Below, in pieces: positions 40,200-49,825 of a DNA stretch of 64,000 nt. The DNA is taken from the NCBI RefSeq assembly GCF_001426645.1, contig NZ_LMEX01000001.1:1316755-1380754 (forward strand), in the 5' to 3' direction. The DNA is from Rhodanobacter sp. Root480 (GTDB taxonomy: Bacteria; Pseudomonadota; Gammaproteobacteria; Xanthomonadales; Rhodanobacteraceae). The position numbers were made by a program, and so were the translations under genes. A model generated the notes under the pieces. That model was not told the origin of the DNA and did not search any database. It was given only the letters and a program-made list of their open reading frames with translations. How positions within the stretch are numbered: position 1 is the stretch's first letter; the number at the start of each line of letters is the position of its first letter.

Positions 40200-40730
40200 A
40201 TGGCCGGCCAACGCCGCAACTTCGACAAAATCGACCGGAAAATCCTGCGCGTGCTGCAGGAAGAGGGCCGCATATCGTTCACCGACCTGGGCGAGCGGGT
40301 CGGCCTTTCCACCACGCCCTGCACCGAACGCGTGCGCCGACTGGAACGCGACGGCGTGATCACCGGCTACCACGCGCGGCTCGATCCGCAACTGGTCGGC
40401 GCCGGCCTGCTGGTGTTCGTGGAGATCAGCCTGGCCTACAAATCAGGCGACATCTTCGAGGAATTCCGCACCGCCGCGCTGCGCCTGCCCAACGTACTGG
40501 AATGCCACCTGGTCTCCGGCGCGTTCGATTACCTGATCAAGGCGCGCATCTCCGGCATGGCGTCGTACCGCAAGTTGCTGGGTAGCACCTTGCTGACGCT
40601 GCCCAACGTGCGCGACTCGAAAAGCTACATCGTGATGGAAGAAGCCAAGGAAACCCTGACCCTGCCCATCGGCGACCGCATCGGTCGCGCCGAGGGCGGG
40701 CGGGATGGCAAGGGCGACTCAGGGCCATGA
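40200..40730 (+). CDS. lrp: Lrp/AsnC family transcriptional regulator
   Basis: 176 residues from ATG 40200 (GGAG upstream); E. coli Lrp has 164. N-terminal winged-helix [50 protein letters not shown] in pieces, then the RAM effector domain ([33 protein letters not shown]). The [19 protein letters not shown] end is the usual Lrp tail, followed by a non-conserved charged tail. The divergent dadA-alr pair is its likely target, by analogy with other alanine-responsive Lrp systems. Downstream is the converging hipA gene. Confidence 0.93.
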   Translation: MAGQRRNFDKIDRKILRVLQEEGRISFTDLGERVGLSTTPCTERVRRLERDGVITGYHARLDPQLVGAGLLVFVEISLAYKSGDIFEEFRTAALRLPNVLECHLVSGAFDYLIKARISGMASYRKLLGSTLLTLPNVRDSKSYIVMEEAKETLTLPIGDRIGRAEGGRDGKGDSGP

Positions 40731-40823
40731 GCGGCCGAGGTTGTCGCTCACAGCGTCTGAAAATCCTGCCCATGCCAGGCAGCATGTACACGTGGCTGGA
40801 TGCAGCGTGCACAAACCCCGGAA

Positions 40824-42062
40824 TCAACGCGACGCCAGCGGACGACTGAAACCCGCCTCCATTCGCTGCATGCAGTGATGCAAGGCCTGCTTCACGACAG
40901 GTGCTTCCTCAAGCAGGTCGGCGTGGGTTTGCAGCTGCTGCGCGCAGGCCTCCAACAATTGCCGAACCCGTTCGCGCGGCTGCTCGATATCGCAGCGTCC
41001 GGCCAGCTCCAGCAGATGCAGCCGCGCTGCCTGGAAGCTCTTGCTGCCTCCGAGAGTGAGCGCCAGCGCATCGTCGGGAAGGTACGCGGTGGTGTTGACG
41101 ATGTCATAGGCCGGCGCAATGCGGCAGTCGGCTGCGGCGGGGTGGGTGTAGAGCAAACCGAAGTTCTTCAAGTGTGCATCACCGTTTCCCACGATCACCG
41201 ACAGCGCCACCATGTCGAACAACTGGGTCAGCGCCGCCCGTACGTTTTCGGCCGGGCAGTTGTTGCGGATGACCCTGGCCAGGCGCTCATAGCTGCCTTC
41301 ATACTTTTGCGGCGTACCCAGCCCCATCAGCGTCGCCATGTCCTCGAAGCCCAACGGCATCCCGTCGTCATGTCGGCGATCGAAACGACGCATCACGAAC
41401 AGGTCGTGTCGGTCGGACAGATAAAACTCGGGCACGGGAATGTTGGCGGCGCGCGCGATCGACATGCATACGAACTCATTGATCGCCAGTCCCGGGTACT
41501 GCACCTGGCCGCTTTTCACGATCAGGTCGCCGGCGATCAAGGTGGCTTTCGATGCCGGAGGCTCGAACCGCTCGGGTACCAGTACCTTCGGCTGCACGCC
41601 CGAAACGCCAGTGCGCAACAGATAGCGTTCCACCAATTCGGTAAACAGATTTTCGGTGCCGTCCCACGCGAGGATCTCTGCCAACCGCTCACCTTTCGCC
41701 GCCGTTTTCGTCTTGCCGAACAGATGCTCGATCTCCGGCGATTGCACGCACAAACGACCGATCGCGCCATCGTTCCCGGTGAGCGCAAGCAGCAACATGG
41801 GATCGAAATGGCTGAGTTTGGCCAGACGCAGGCGCAGCTGCTCCAACACGAAACCCTCTGGCAGGCTTTGCTGAAAGATCGGCAGCAGTTGGGTGGCGCG
41901 GTACTGATCGCGCCGCACCGGCATGGTCAGGCTTACCGCGACATCAGGGGTGCTGCCCGAATAGCGAAATTCATAGTGCCCGGCTTCATGATGCAGGTCG
42001 CCGCTCACGCCCTGCGGCGTCAACACCTGCGCAAGCACGACGGTGGCCGTTTCCCTACTCAC
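40824..42062 (-). CDS. hipA: HipA-family toxin kinase
   Basis: 412 residues from GTG 42062, overlapping the antitoxin stop by eight bases; an alternative start at 42125 would overlap hipB extensively. HipA-N couple (AVSLTMPVRRDQYRATQLLPIFQQSLPEG in pieces), GVSGVQPKVLV as ATP-site loop, NEFVCMSIARAANI, RRFDRR, and the catalytic GNGDAHLKNFGLLY with PAYDIVNTTAY. The kinase Asp and Asn are present, so it should phosphorylate a target (GltX in E. coli). The autophosphorylated Ser150 of E. coli aligns with a glycine or is shifted by two residues in TGVSG. Base composition is slightly less G/C-rich than neighbours, suggesting import. Confidence 0.88.
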   Translation of the reverse strand: MSRETATVVLAQVLTPQGVSGDLHHEAGHYEFRYSGSTPDVAVSLTMPVRRDQYRATQLLPIFQQSLPEGFVLEQLRLRLAKLSHFDPMLLLALTGNDGAIGRLCVQSPEIEHLFGKTKTAAKGERLAEILAWDGTENLFTELVERYLLRTGVSGVQPKVLVPERFEPPASKATLIAGDLIVKSGQVQYPGLAINEFVCMSIARAANIPVPEFYLSDRHDLFVMRRFDRRHDDGMPLGFEDMATLMGLGTPQKYEGSYERLARVIRNNCPAENVRAALTQLFDMVALSVIVGNGDAHLKNFGLLYTHPAAADCRIAPAYDIVNTTAYLPDDALALTLGGSKSFQAARLHLLELAGRCDIEQPRERVRQLLEACAQQLQTHADLLEEAPVVKQALHHCMQRMEAGFSRPLASR

Positions 42063-42327
42063 GGTAATGCTCCGCGAGCTCCTCAAAGGCCGGGCGTTGC
42101 GCCGGCTCCAGCCGGAACGCCACATCCAGCGCCGCCGCGATCCGGGCGTAACTTTCGAAAGCCACCGAGCCCCTGCCCTGTTCCAGCAGCACGAGCTTGG
42201 AGCGCGCCATGCCGGCGCGCTCAGCCAGAGCAGCCTGGGTAAGGCCCCGGCGTTTGCGCAATTCGCGGATCTGGCGGCCCGTGTCGCGTAGAAGGAAATC
42301 GATATCCATGTCTCGAATATCAGACAT
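42055..42327 (-). CDS. hipB: HipB-type antitoxin, XRE-family repressor
   Basis: 90 residues from ATG 42327 (ATG 42309 is an alternative). HTH of the Cro/C1 class: IRELRKRRGLTQAALAERAGMARSKLVLLEQGRGSVAFES in pieces. It would bind DNA to repress hipBA and neutralise HipA. Overlap with hipA (42055-42062) implies coupled translation. An inverted repeat CTAAATG-N14-CATTTAG (42334-42361) directly upstream is a natural operator candidate. The C-terminus ends EELAEHYRE. Confidence 0.88.
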   Translation of the reverse strand: MSDIRDMDIDFLLRDTGRQIRELRKRRGLTQAALAERAGMARSKLVLLEQGRGSVAFESYARIAAALDVAFRLEPAQRPAFEELAEHYRE

Positions 42328-42333
42328 CCATCT

Positions 42334-42361
42334 CTAAATGTCCAGCTTGACAGTCATTTAG
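42334..42361. promoter_or_regulatory. Inverted repeat, candidate HipB operator
   Basis: CTAAATG (42334-42340) and CATTTAG (42355-42361), 14 bp apart, seven bases upstream of the hipB start codon. AT-rich in a G/C-rich genome and in the expected place for autoregulation. Confidence 0.55.
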
Positions 42362-42401
42362 TTTATGAATCCAGACCACCTCCGCCGCGGCGGGAACGAA
42401 G

Positions 42402-42479
42402 CCATTCCCAGGGTGCGGCGATGAGTTCGATCAACATGCAATGTCGATCAACCTTCCGCACCGCATCACATGGGAATGG
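42402..42479. repeat. Imperfect 78-bp inverted repeat upstream of hipB
   Basis: Nested arms: CCATTCCC (42402-42409) with GGGAATGG (42472-42479), and GGTGCGG (42412-42418) with CCGCACC (42456-42462). Its interior contains a direct repeat TCGATCAAC (42427-42435 and 42444-42452). It lies between the purA terminator and hipB. May be a structured RNA, a protein-binding site or a relic of insertion. Confidence 0.55.
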
Positions 42480-42507
42480 GTGATCCGCGGCCTGCACGCG
42501 CGGCCCA

Positions 42508-42540
42508 AAGAAAAACCCCGCGTTTCCACAACGCGGGGTT
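42508..42540 (-). terminator. Terminator of purA
   Basis: On minus: AACCCCGCGTT-gtgga-AACGCGGGGTT then TTTCTTT. Eleven-bp perfect stem 50 bases after the purA stop. Confidence 0.9.
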
Positions 42541-42594
42541 CGTCAGTCCCGAGCCTCGCGATGCAAGACCCGCCTGTCGCGCGATCAGCCGTGA

Positions 42595-43950
<1,356 letters not shown>

Positions 43951-43967
43951 CTAGCCCGCGATGCACC

Positions 43968-44150
43968 TCAATGGAACCACCGCAACAGCACCAGGCCGAT
44001 GATGACGGCGCACGCGCCGAACAGTCGCAAGGTCCGCGGAGACAACGTCAACGCCTGTCGCATCATCGCCTGCCAGGATGCCGGTGCCGCAAACAGCAGC
44101 AGACCCTCGAGCACCAGCACCAGGCACAGCGCGGCCGCCAACTGATGCAT
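43968..44150 (-). CDS. DUF2065 (YjeT-like) small membrane protein
   Basis: 60 residues from ATG 44150. Two hydrophobic helices: LAAALCLVLVLEGLLLFAAP and LFGACAVIIGLVLLRWF. DUF2065/YjeT proteins have this size and topology, and the position between hflC and purA is the same as in E. coli. Function unknown, although the setting suggests involvement with the HflKC membrane complex. The hflC stop is nine bases upstream. Confidence 0.85.
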   Translation of the reverse strand: MHQLAAALCLVLVLEGLLLFAAPASWQAMMRQALTLSPRTLRLFGACAVIIGLVLLRWFH

Positions 44151-44159
44151 CGATGCCGC

Positions 44160-45029
44160 CTAGCGCTTCTGTACAGGCTGGTTGAAGTAGCGCATGAACT
44201 CCGAGTCGGGCTTCAGGATCAGCATGCCCTTGCCATCCTCGAACGACTTACGGTAAGCCGCCAGGCTGCGGTAGAAGGTGAAGAACTCGGCATCCTGACC
44301 ATAGGCCTTGGCGTAGATCGCCGCCGCCTGCGCATCGCCCTCACCACGAATCTTGGCCGCGTCACGCATTGCATCGGCACGCAGGACCTGGCCCTGGCGA
44401 TCGGCGTCGGCCTGGATCTTCTCGGCCGCTTCCTGACCGGTGTAACGCAGTTCATTGGCCAGTTGCAGGCGCTCGGCACGCATGCGCTTGTAGACCGATT
44501 CGCTGACCTCGTTGGGCAGGTCGATGCGCTTGATGCGCACGTCGACCACGGCAATGCCGAGGTTCTTGCGGGCCGACGCATCGGTTTGCGCACGCACGCG
44601 CTCGGTGATGTCCTTGCGGCCGCCGGAGATCAGGTCGGGCAGCGTGCGGGCGTTGAACTCGAAGCGCAGCGCATCCTTCACGATCGGGGTCAGCCGCTGC
44701 GCCGCCTGCAGCTGGTCGCCGCCGGTGGCGCGGTAATACGCGGCGTTGTCCAGCACGCGCCACTTCACGTAGAAGTCGACGTTGACGCTCTTTTTCTCGG
44801 AGGTGAAGTAACGCTCCGGCGGCGCGTCCAGCGACAGGATGCGCTTGTCGAAATGCATCACCTGCTGGATCACCGGGATCTTGAAATGCAGCCCCGGCTG
44901 GTAATCGGTGTGCACGATGCGGCCGAATTGCAGCAGCAGCGCGCTGTGCCCTTCGCGAACCACGAACATGCTGTTGAGCCCCAGCAGGATCAACAGCACC
45001 GCGACGACGCCTGCGGCTATCCGGCTCAT
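44160..45029 (-). CDS. hflC: FtsH-protease modulator HflC
   Basis: 289 residues from ATG 45029, overlapping hflK by four bases. SPFH/prohibitin-domain protein anchored by an N-terminal helix (IAAGVVAVLLILLGLNSMFVV), with the rest periplasmic. With HflK it forms a cage around the FtsH protease and restrains its turnover of membrane proteins. SPFH sections YQPGLHFKIPVIQQVMHFDKR and the helical region ELRYTGQEAAEKIQADADRQ are typical. The C-terminus includes EFMRYFNQ. Confidence 0.95.
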   Translation of the reverse strand: MSRIAAGVVAVLLILLGLNSMFVVREGHSALLLQFGRIVHTDYQPGLHFKIPVIQQVMHFDKRILSLDAPPERYFTSEKKSVNVDFYVKWRVLDNAAYYRATGGDQLQAAQRLTPIVKDALRFEFNARTLPDLISGGRKDITERVRAQTDASARKNLGIAVVDVRIKRIDLPNEVSESVYKRMRAERLQLANELRYTGQEAAEKIQADADRQGQVLRADAMRDAAKIRGEGDAQAAAIYAKAYGQDAEFFTFYRSLAAYRKSFEDGKGMLILKPDSEFMRYFNQPVQKR

Positions 45030-46102
45030 GGCTGCGCTCCCTTGTCGGCTGAATTGCTGCTGGCGGCGGGCACCACGACATTCGCGCTGGATGAATCCGC
45101 ATTGGCCGAAGTGGCCGTGCCGCCCTGTTGTGCCGGCAGGTTGATGATGTTGCGGCCGTCGGAGCCGTCGATCACCTTGGGGTTGTCAGCCATCACCTGT
45201 TCCATGGTTTCCAGCCACAGCCGCTTGCGGGTGACCTCCGGTGCCGCCTGGTACTGCTTCAGCATCAGGTCGAAGCGGTCGGTGTCGCCTTCGGCGCGGG
45301 CAATACGCTCGGCCTTGTAGCCGGCCGCCTCGGCCGCGATGCGCGCCGCGTCGCCGCGTGCCACCGGTACCACCTTGCTGGCGTAGGCCAAGGCGCCGTT
45401 CTCGATGCTCTGCTTGTCTTCGCGGGCGTTGTTGACGTCGTCGAAGGCATCCTTCACCTCGTTCGGCGGCGCCACGTTCTGGAAGCTCACCTCGGTGACG
45501 CGCAGGCCCGAGTTGTAGCTGTCCAGCGTTTTCTGCAACGCCACCTGCGCCTCGCTGACCAGGCTGGCGCCCGCGGCGGACAGGATCTGGTCCATGTCGC
45601 TTCCGCCGATCACCGAACGCACTGCCGCCTCCGCCGCCGCGCCCGTGGTGCCATCGGGATCGTTCAGCGAGAACAGGTATTTGCGGGCGTCGTCCACCTG
45701 GTATTGCACGGTGAAATCGATGGTGATGATGTTTTCATCGCGGGTCAGCATGGCGACCTTGTCGGTCACCGAGCGGATGCGGGTGGCTTCAACCTTGGTG
45801 ATCGTCTCGAACGGCACCGGCAGCTTCAGGTGGAAGCCCGGCGGCAACGTGCGCGAATACTGGCCGAAGCGCAGCACCACGCCCGCCTCGCGCGCACCGA
45901 CGATGGTGTAGCTGCTGAACAGCACGCTGAGCACGATCAACACCACCACGACGGTGATGATGCCGCCCGCGCCATTGCCGAACTTGCCGAAACGGCTCTT
46001 CAGCTGCTTGAGCAGGTCGTCCAGGTTCGGCGCACCGCCCGAGGGCCGCTTGCGGTTCCATGGATCGCCCTGTTGTCCCTTACCGGGTTCATTCCACGCC
46101 AT
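45026..46102 (-). CDS. hflK: FtsH-protease modulator HflK
   Basis: 358 residues from ATG 46102 (AAGGAG upstream). N-terminal Gly/Asp-rich cytoplasmic part (MAWNEPGKGQQGDPWNRKRP), one transmembrane helix (GGIITVVVVLIVLSVLFSSY), then the SPFH domain (LPPGFHLKLPVPFETITKVE) and a coiled-coil region; a low-complexity tail with Ser/Ala/Asn repeats ends it. Partner of HflC. The overlapping stop/start with hflC implies coupling. A possible -10 TAAACT lies in the hflX-hflK gap (228 bp, otherwise non-coding). Confidence 0.95.
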   Translation of the reverse strand: MAWNEPGKGQQGDPWNRKRPSGGAPNLDDLLKQLKSRFGKFGNGAGGIITVVVVLIVLSVLFSSYTIVGAREAGVVLRFGQYSRTLPPGFHLKLPVPFETITKVEATRIRSVTDKVAMLTRDENIITIDFTVQYQVDDARKYLFSLNDPDGTTGAAAEAAVRSVIGGSDMDQILSAAGASLVSEAQVALQKTLDSYNSGLRVTEVSFQNVAPPNEVKDAFDDVNNAREDKQSIENGALAYASKVVPVARGDAARIAAEAAGYKAERIARAEGDTDRFDLMLKQYQAAPEVTRKRLWLETMEQVMADNPKVIDGSDGRNIINLPAQQGGTATSANADSSSANVVVPAASSNSADKGAQP

Positions 46103-46330
46103 GAGTCAGTCTCCTTGGGACCGCTGGAGGCCGGCAGCCACGGCCGGAGCACACGTTGAAAGGGGAAACCACATGATGTCTGCCATAACGGTGGGGGCAT
46201 GTGCCGACCCGGTCAGGCGGCAGCACAAACGCCGGACAGTTTAGCAGAGCCTGACGCATTGATCCGCTGCCCGCGACCGTCTCGACCGGGCCACGCCGGC
46301 GCCGCCAGGCGCCCTGGACGGGGAGCACCG

Positions 46331-47629
46331 CTAGGACGCCGGGGCCAGCAGATCACGCAGCATGCCGGCCTCGGTCGCATCCGCGCCCAATGGCGCCAGC
46401 ACGCTGCGTGGCGCATCGATTCGCAGGCGCCAGCCGTGCTCGTCGACCGTTTCCTCGGCAATTGCGCCGGAGGCCTTGAGCCGGGCATGCAGGCGCCCGG
46501 CGGTCAGTGGCAGATGCAGCGACGACTGCACCCGGTCGCCACCCAGCAACTCGCCCAGCGCCTGGTGCAGCAGCTCCACCCCCGCGCCGGTGGCGGCTGA
46601 CAGCCACACCCGATACGGGCGCCCGTCGCCATCGCGGTCGATCCGCGGCTCAAGCCCGGCCAGGTCGATCTTGTTCATCACCTGCAACTGCGGCAGGTCG
46701 CCGGCGTCGATCTCCTGCAGCACCTTGTTGACCACCCGATGCAACGGCTCGCGCTCGTCGTCGGCGGCGTCGCTGACATGCAACAGCAGGTCGGCCTCGC
46801 GCGCCTCGGCCAGGGTGGCGCGGAACGCGGCCACCAGGTCATGCGGCAATTCGCGGATGAAACCGACCGTGTCGGCCAACACTGCGGGGCCGCAGCTGAG
46901 GCCGTCGATCTTGCGCACGGTGGGGTCCAGCGTGGCGAACAATTGGTCGGCGGCGTAGACCTCGCCGGTGGTGAGCGCATTGAACAACGTGGATTTGCCC
47001 GCGTTGGTGTAGCCCACCAGGGCCACGCGCGGCACCGTGTTGCGCAGCCGCGCGCGGCGCTGCTGGGTGCGCTGGGTCTGCACTTTTTCCAGCCGCTTGC
47101 CGAGAATCTTCACCCGCTCGTTGAGCAGGCGGCGGTCGGTTTCCAGCTGGGTTTCGCCGGGGCCGCGGTTGCCGATGGCACCACCGCGCTGCGCGTCCAG
47201 ATGGGTCCAGCCGCGCACCAGCCGGGTGGCGATGTGCTTGAGCTGGGCCAGCTCCACTTCCAGCTTGCCTTCGTGCGAGCGGGCGCGCTGGGCGAAGATG
47301 TCCAGGATCAGCCCGGCGCGGTCGACCACGCGCACCTTGAGCTGCTTTTCGAGGTTGCGCTCCTGCACCGGGGTGAGTTCGTGATCCACCAGCACCAGGT
47401 CGGCCTCCAGCGCGGCCACCGCCTCGGCCACTTCATCGGCCTTGCCGCTGCCGATGTAGAAGCGCGGGCTGGGTACATCGACACGGGCGGTGATGGCCGC
47501 CAGCACCTCGGCGCCGGCCGACTTGACCAGCTCGGCGAATTCCTCGGCACGGCGGGCGCTGTCGCCCTCACCGCGCGAATGCGGCATGACCAGTACGGCG
47601 CGGTCGCCTTTCTTCTGTCGATCAAACAC
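46331..47629 (-). CDS. hflX: Ribosome-splitting GTPase HflX
   Basis: 432 residues from GTG 47629, giving MFDRQKKGDRAVLVMPHSRG. A GTPase that separates stalled or heat-damaged ribosomes. N-terminal HflX domain with ELTPVQERNLEKQL and LAQLKHIATRLVRGWTHL; G-domain with P-loop GYTNAGKSTLFNAL, ATLDPTVRKI, DTVGFIRELPHDLV and NKIDL; C-terminal ferredoxin-like part. The order hfq-hflX-hflK-hflC is ancestral in this class. No strong ribosome site is seen before the GTG, so initiation may be weak or coupled to hfq, 58 bp upstream. Confidence 0.95.
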   Translation of the reverse strand: MFDRQKKGDRAVLVMPHSRGEGDSARRAEEFAELVKSAGAEVLAAITARVDVPSPRFYIGSGKADEVAEAVAALEADLVLVDHELTPVQERNLEKQLKVRVVDRAGLILDIFAQRARSHEGKLEVELAQLKHIATRLVRGWTHLDAQRGGAIGNRGPGETQLETDRRLLNERVKILGKRLEKVQTQRTQQRRARLRNTVPRVALVGYTNAGKSTLFNALTTGEVYAADQLFATLDPTVRKIDGLSCGPAVLADTVGFIRELPHDLVAAFRATLAEAREADLLLHVSDAADDEREPLHRVVNKVLQEIDAGDLPQLQVMNKIDLAGLEPRIDRDGDGRPYRVWLSAATGAGVELLHQALGELLGGDRVQSSLHLPLTAGRLHARLKASGAIAEETVDEHGWRLRIDAPRSVLAPLGADATEAGMLRDLLAPAS

Positions 47630-47687
47630 GAATGGGGTGGGCCTTTGCGGAAACGAACCTACTTCATGCGGGCCAACACCCCATCAA

Positions 47688-47981
47688 TCAAGCGCCTGCG
47701 TCGGCCGGCGTGCCGGCGGCGGGCGCGGCGTCGTGGTCGGCGTGGCCGTCGTGGTCATCCGCGCCACCGCTGATACGCACGTTGCGGCTGGGTACCACAG
47801 TGGAGATGGCGTGCTTGTAAACCATCTGGCTTACCTGATTGCGAAGCAGCACCACGAACTGGTCGAACGATTCCACCGTACCCTGCAGCTTGATGCCGTT
47901 GACCAGGTAGATGGCCACCGGCACGCGTTCGCGCCGCAATGCATTGAGAAACGGATCCTGCAGCGATTGTCCCTTGGACAT
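47688..47981 (-). CDS. hfq: RNA chaperone Hfq
   Basis: 97 residues from ATG 47981 (AGGGGA upstream), compared with 102 in E. coli. The hexameric Sm-like core is intact: [41 protein letters not shown] and the second Sm motif with YKHAIST. It pairs sRNAs with mRNAs. The C-terminal tail is short and acidic with His and Asp repeats ([12 protein letters not shown]), unlike the enterobacterial tail. Located between miaA and hflX as in E. coli. Confidence 0.97.
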   Translation of the reverse strand: MSKGQSLQDPFLNALRRERVPVAIYLVNGIKLQGTVESFDQFVVLLRNQVSQMVYKHAISTVVPSRNVRISGGADDHDGHADHDAAPAAGTPADAGA

Positions 47982-48129
47982 ATTTTGTTCCCCTGGCGAC
48001 GGACGGGTCCGGAAAAAAACGCCTGCGGCGTCCGGCCCAACTCCGGTGATGGTAACCGCTTTCAAATGCTTGATGAAAGGTGGTTTTCAACCTGCCGGCG
48101 CAAATGAGCAGGGGTTGGCAAAAGCACGT

Positions 48130-49089
48130 TCAGCGAGGCCCAGCGACGCCGTCCAGCAGCCGTTGCACAGCGTCGGTTGCGCGGAGCGTGCAGCCCGATT
48201 CGTCGGGGTCGAAAAACCGCGCACCGAGGTCGCTGCGCAGCCAGGTGATCTGCCGTTTCGCCAGCTGGCGGGTGGCAAAAATGGCCTGGTCGCGGAAGGC
48301 GGCCGCGTCGATCTTTCCTTCCAGGTACTGCCACGCCTGGCGGTAACCCACCGCGCGAATGGCCGGCAGGTCGGCATGCAGGTCGCCACGTTCGCGCAAC
48401 GCACGCACCTCGTCCAGAAAACCCTCAGACAACATGATGTCGAAACGCCGCGCGATGCGTTCGTGCAGCACGCTGCGATCGCGAGGCATCAGCGCCAATT
48501 TCAGCACGCGCCAGGGGAAAGGTGTTTCGTGGCCGCGCTGTTGCAACTCGGACAGCGGGCGGCCGCTGAGTTCGATCACCTCCAGCGCCCGCTGCAACCG
48601 CTGCGCGTCATTGCTGCCGATACGCGCGGCCGCCGCCGGGTCGAGCTGTGCCAGCCGCGCATGCAGGGCGGGCCAGCCGAGTTGCTGCGCCTCGGCACCG
48701 AGCCGCTGCCGGATCGACGCGTCGGCCTGCGGCAACGCCGACAGCCCCTGTTGCAAGGCCCGGAAATACAGACCGGTGCCGCCGACCAGCAGCGGCACCC
48801 TGCCCCGCGCGCTGATCGACTGCATCGCCACCAGCGCGTCGTCACTGAAATCCGCCGCCGAATACGGCTGCGCCGGGTCGCGGATGTCCACCAACGCGTG
48901 CGGGTAGCGCGCCAGCGTCGCCGCGTCGGGCTTGGCCGTGCCGATGTCCATGCCGCGATAGACCAGTGCGGAATCCACGCTGACCAGATTCAGCGGGAAC
49001 CGCTCGCTCAACTCACAGGCCAGCGCGGTCTTGCCGGAGGCGGTGGGGCCCATCAGGAAGATGGCGAGGGGGCGCTGGTCGATGGGCAT
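48130..49089 (-). CDS. miaA: tRNA dimethylallyltransferase
   Basis: 319 residues from ATG 49089; an in-frame TTG at 49098 is possible. Adds the isopentenyl group to A37 of tRNAs reading UNN codons, from dimethylallyl diphosphate. P-loop [49 protein letters not shown] and the [16 protein letters not shown] segment are standard. It is followed 148 bp later by hfq, a conserved linkage. rsuA precedes it by nine bases, implying a single transcript. Confidence 0.96.
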   Translation of the reverse strand: MPIDQRPLAIFLMGPTASGKTALACELSERFPLNLVSVDSALVYRGMDIGTAKPDAATLARYPHALVDIRDPAQPYSAADFSDDALVAMQSISARGRVPLLVGGTGLYFRALQQGLSALPQADASIRQRLGAEAQQLGWPALHARLAQLDPAAAARIGSNDAQRLQRALEVIELSGRPLSELQQRGHETPFPWRVLKLALMPRDRSVLHERIARRFDIMLSEGFLDEVRALRERGDLHADLPAIRAVGYRQAWQYLEGKIDAAAFRDQAIFATRQLAKRQITWLRSDLGARFFDPDESGCTLRATDAVQRLLDGVAGPR

Positions 49090-49098
49090 GGCGGGCAA

Positions 49099-49812
49099 TC
49101 AACCAACCGTCGGCGGCGCGAAAACGGCGGCCACCTCGTCGGCATCCAGCGCCCGCCATTCGCCCAGCGGCAGGTCGCCCAGCGTCAACGCGCCGACCGC
49201 AACGCGCTGCAGGGTTTCCACATGGTTGCCCGCAGCGGCAAACATCCGCCGCACCTGGTGGTAACGCCCTTCGGTGACGGTGAGCCGCGCATGGCGCGGG
49301 CCCAGCACCTGCAGTTGCGCCGGTGCCAATGGTTCCTTTTCCGACTCCAGCATCAGGCTGCCGCTGGCGAACAGCGCGCCTTCGTCGCCCCGCAGATCCT
49401 GCGCCAGCGTGGCCTCGTACACCTTGGCCACGTGTGCCTTGGGCGAAATGATCCGGTGCAACAGCGCGCCATCGTCGGTGAACAGCAGCAGGCCGGTGGT
49501 GTCACGATCGAGCCGGCCCACGCTGGACAAGGCCGGCGTGCGCACGTTGAACCGCGGCGGCAGCAGGTCGTACACCACCCGGCCCGGGTCCTTGCGCGAA
49601 CAGGTGACGCCCAGCGGCTTGTTGAGCATCAGCACCAGGCCGGGCGGCGGATCAAGCGGTTCGTCATCGACGCGGATGTTTTCGTGTGGCACCACGTCGT
49701 CGGCGTACAGCACCTCGCCATCGGCGTCGGTGATGCGCCCGGCACGGAACAACTGGGTCACATCCTTGCGGCTACCGTAGCCCAGGTTGGCTATGAGTTT
49801 GACCAGTTTCAT
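49099..49812 (-). CDS. rsuA: 16S rRNA pseudouridine synthase (RsuA-like)
   Basis: 237 residues from ATG 49812. S4 RNA-binding domain (LVKLIANLGYGSRKDVTQLFRAGRI), then the TruB-like catalytic part with active-site Asp in SSVGRLDRDTTGLLLFT and the RNA-contact GRYHQVRRMFAAAGNHVETLQR. RsuA makes pseudouridine 516 in 16S rRNA. Intact catalytic motif contrasts with the paralogue at 57.3 kb. Nine bases separate it from miaA; 13 from rsmC. Confidence 0.92.
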   Translation of the reverse strand: MKLVKLIANLGYGSRKDVTQLFRAGRITDADGEVLYADDVVPHENIRVDDEPLDPPPGLVLMLNKPLGVTCSRKDPGRVVYDLLPPRFNVRTPALSSVGRLDRDTTGLLLFTDDGALLHRIISPKAHVAKVYEATLAQDLRGDEGALFASGSLMLESEKEPLAPAQLQVLGPRHARLTVTEGRYHQVRRMFAAAGNHVETLQRVAVGALTLGDLPLGEWRALDADEVAAVFAPPTVG

Positions 49813-49825
49813 GGCTTGACCCGTT

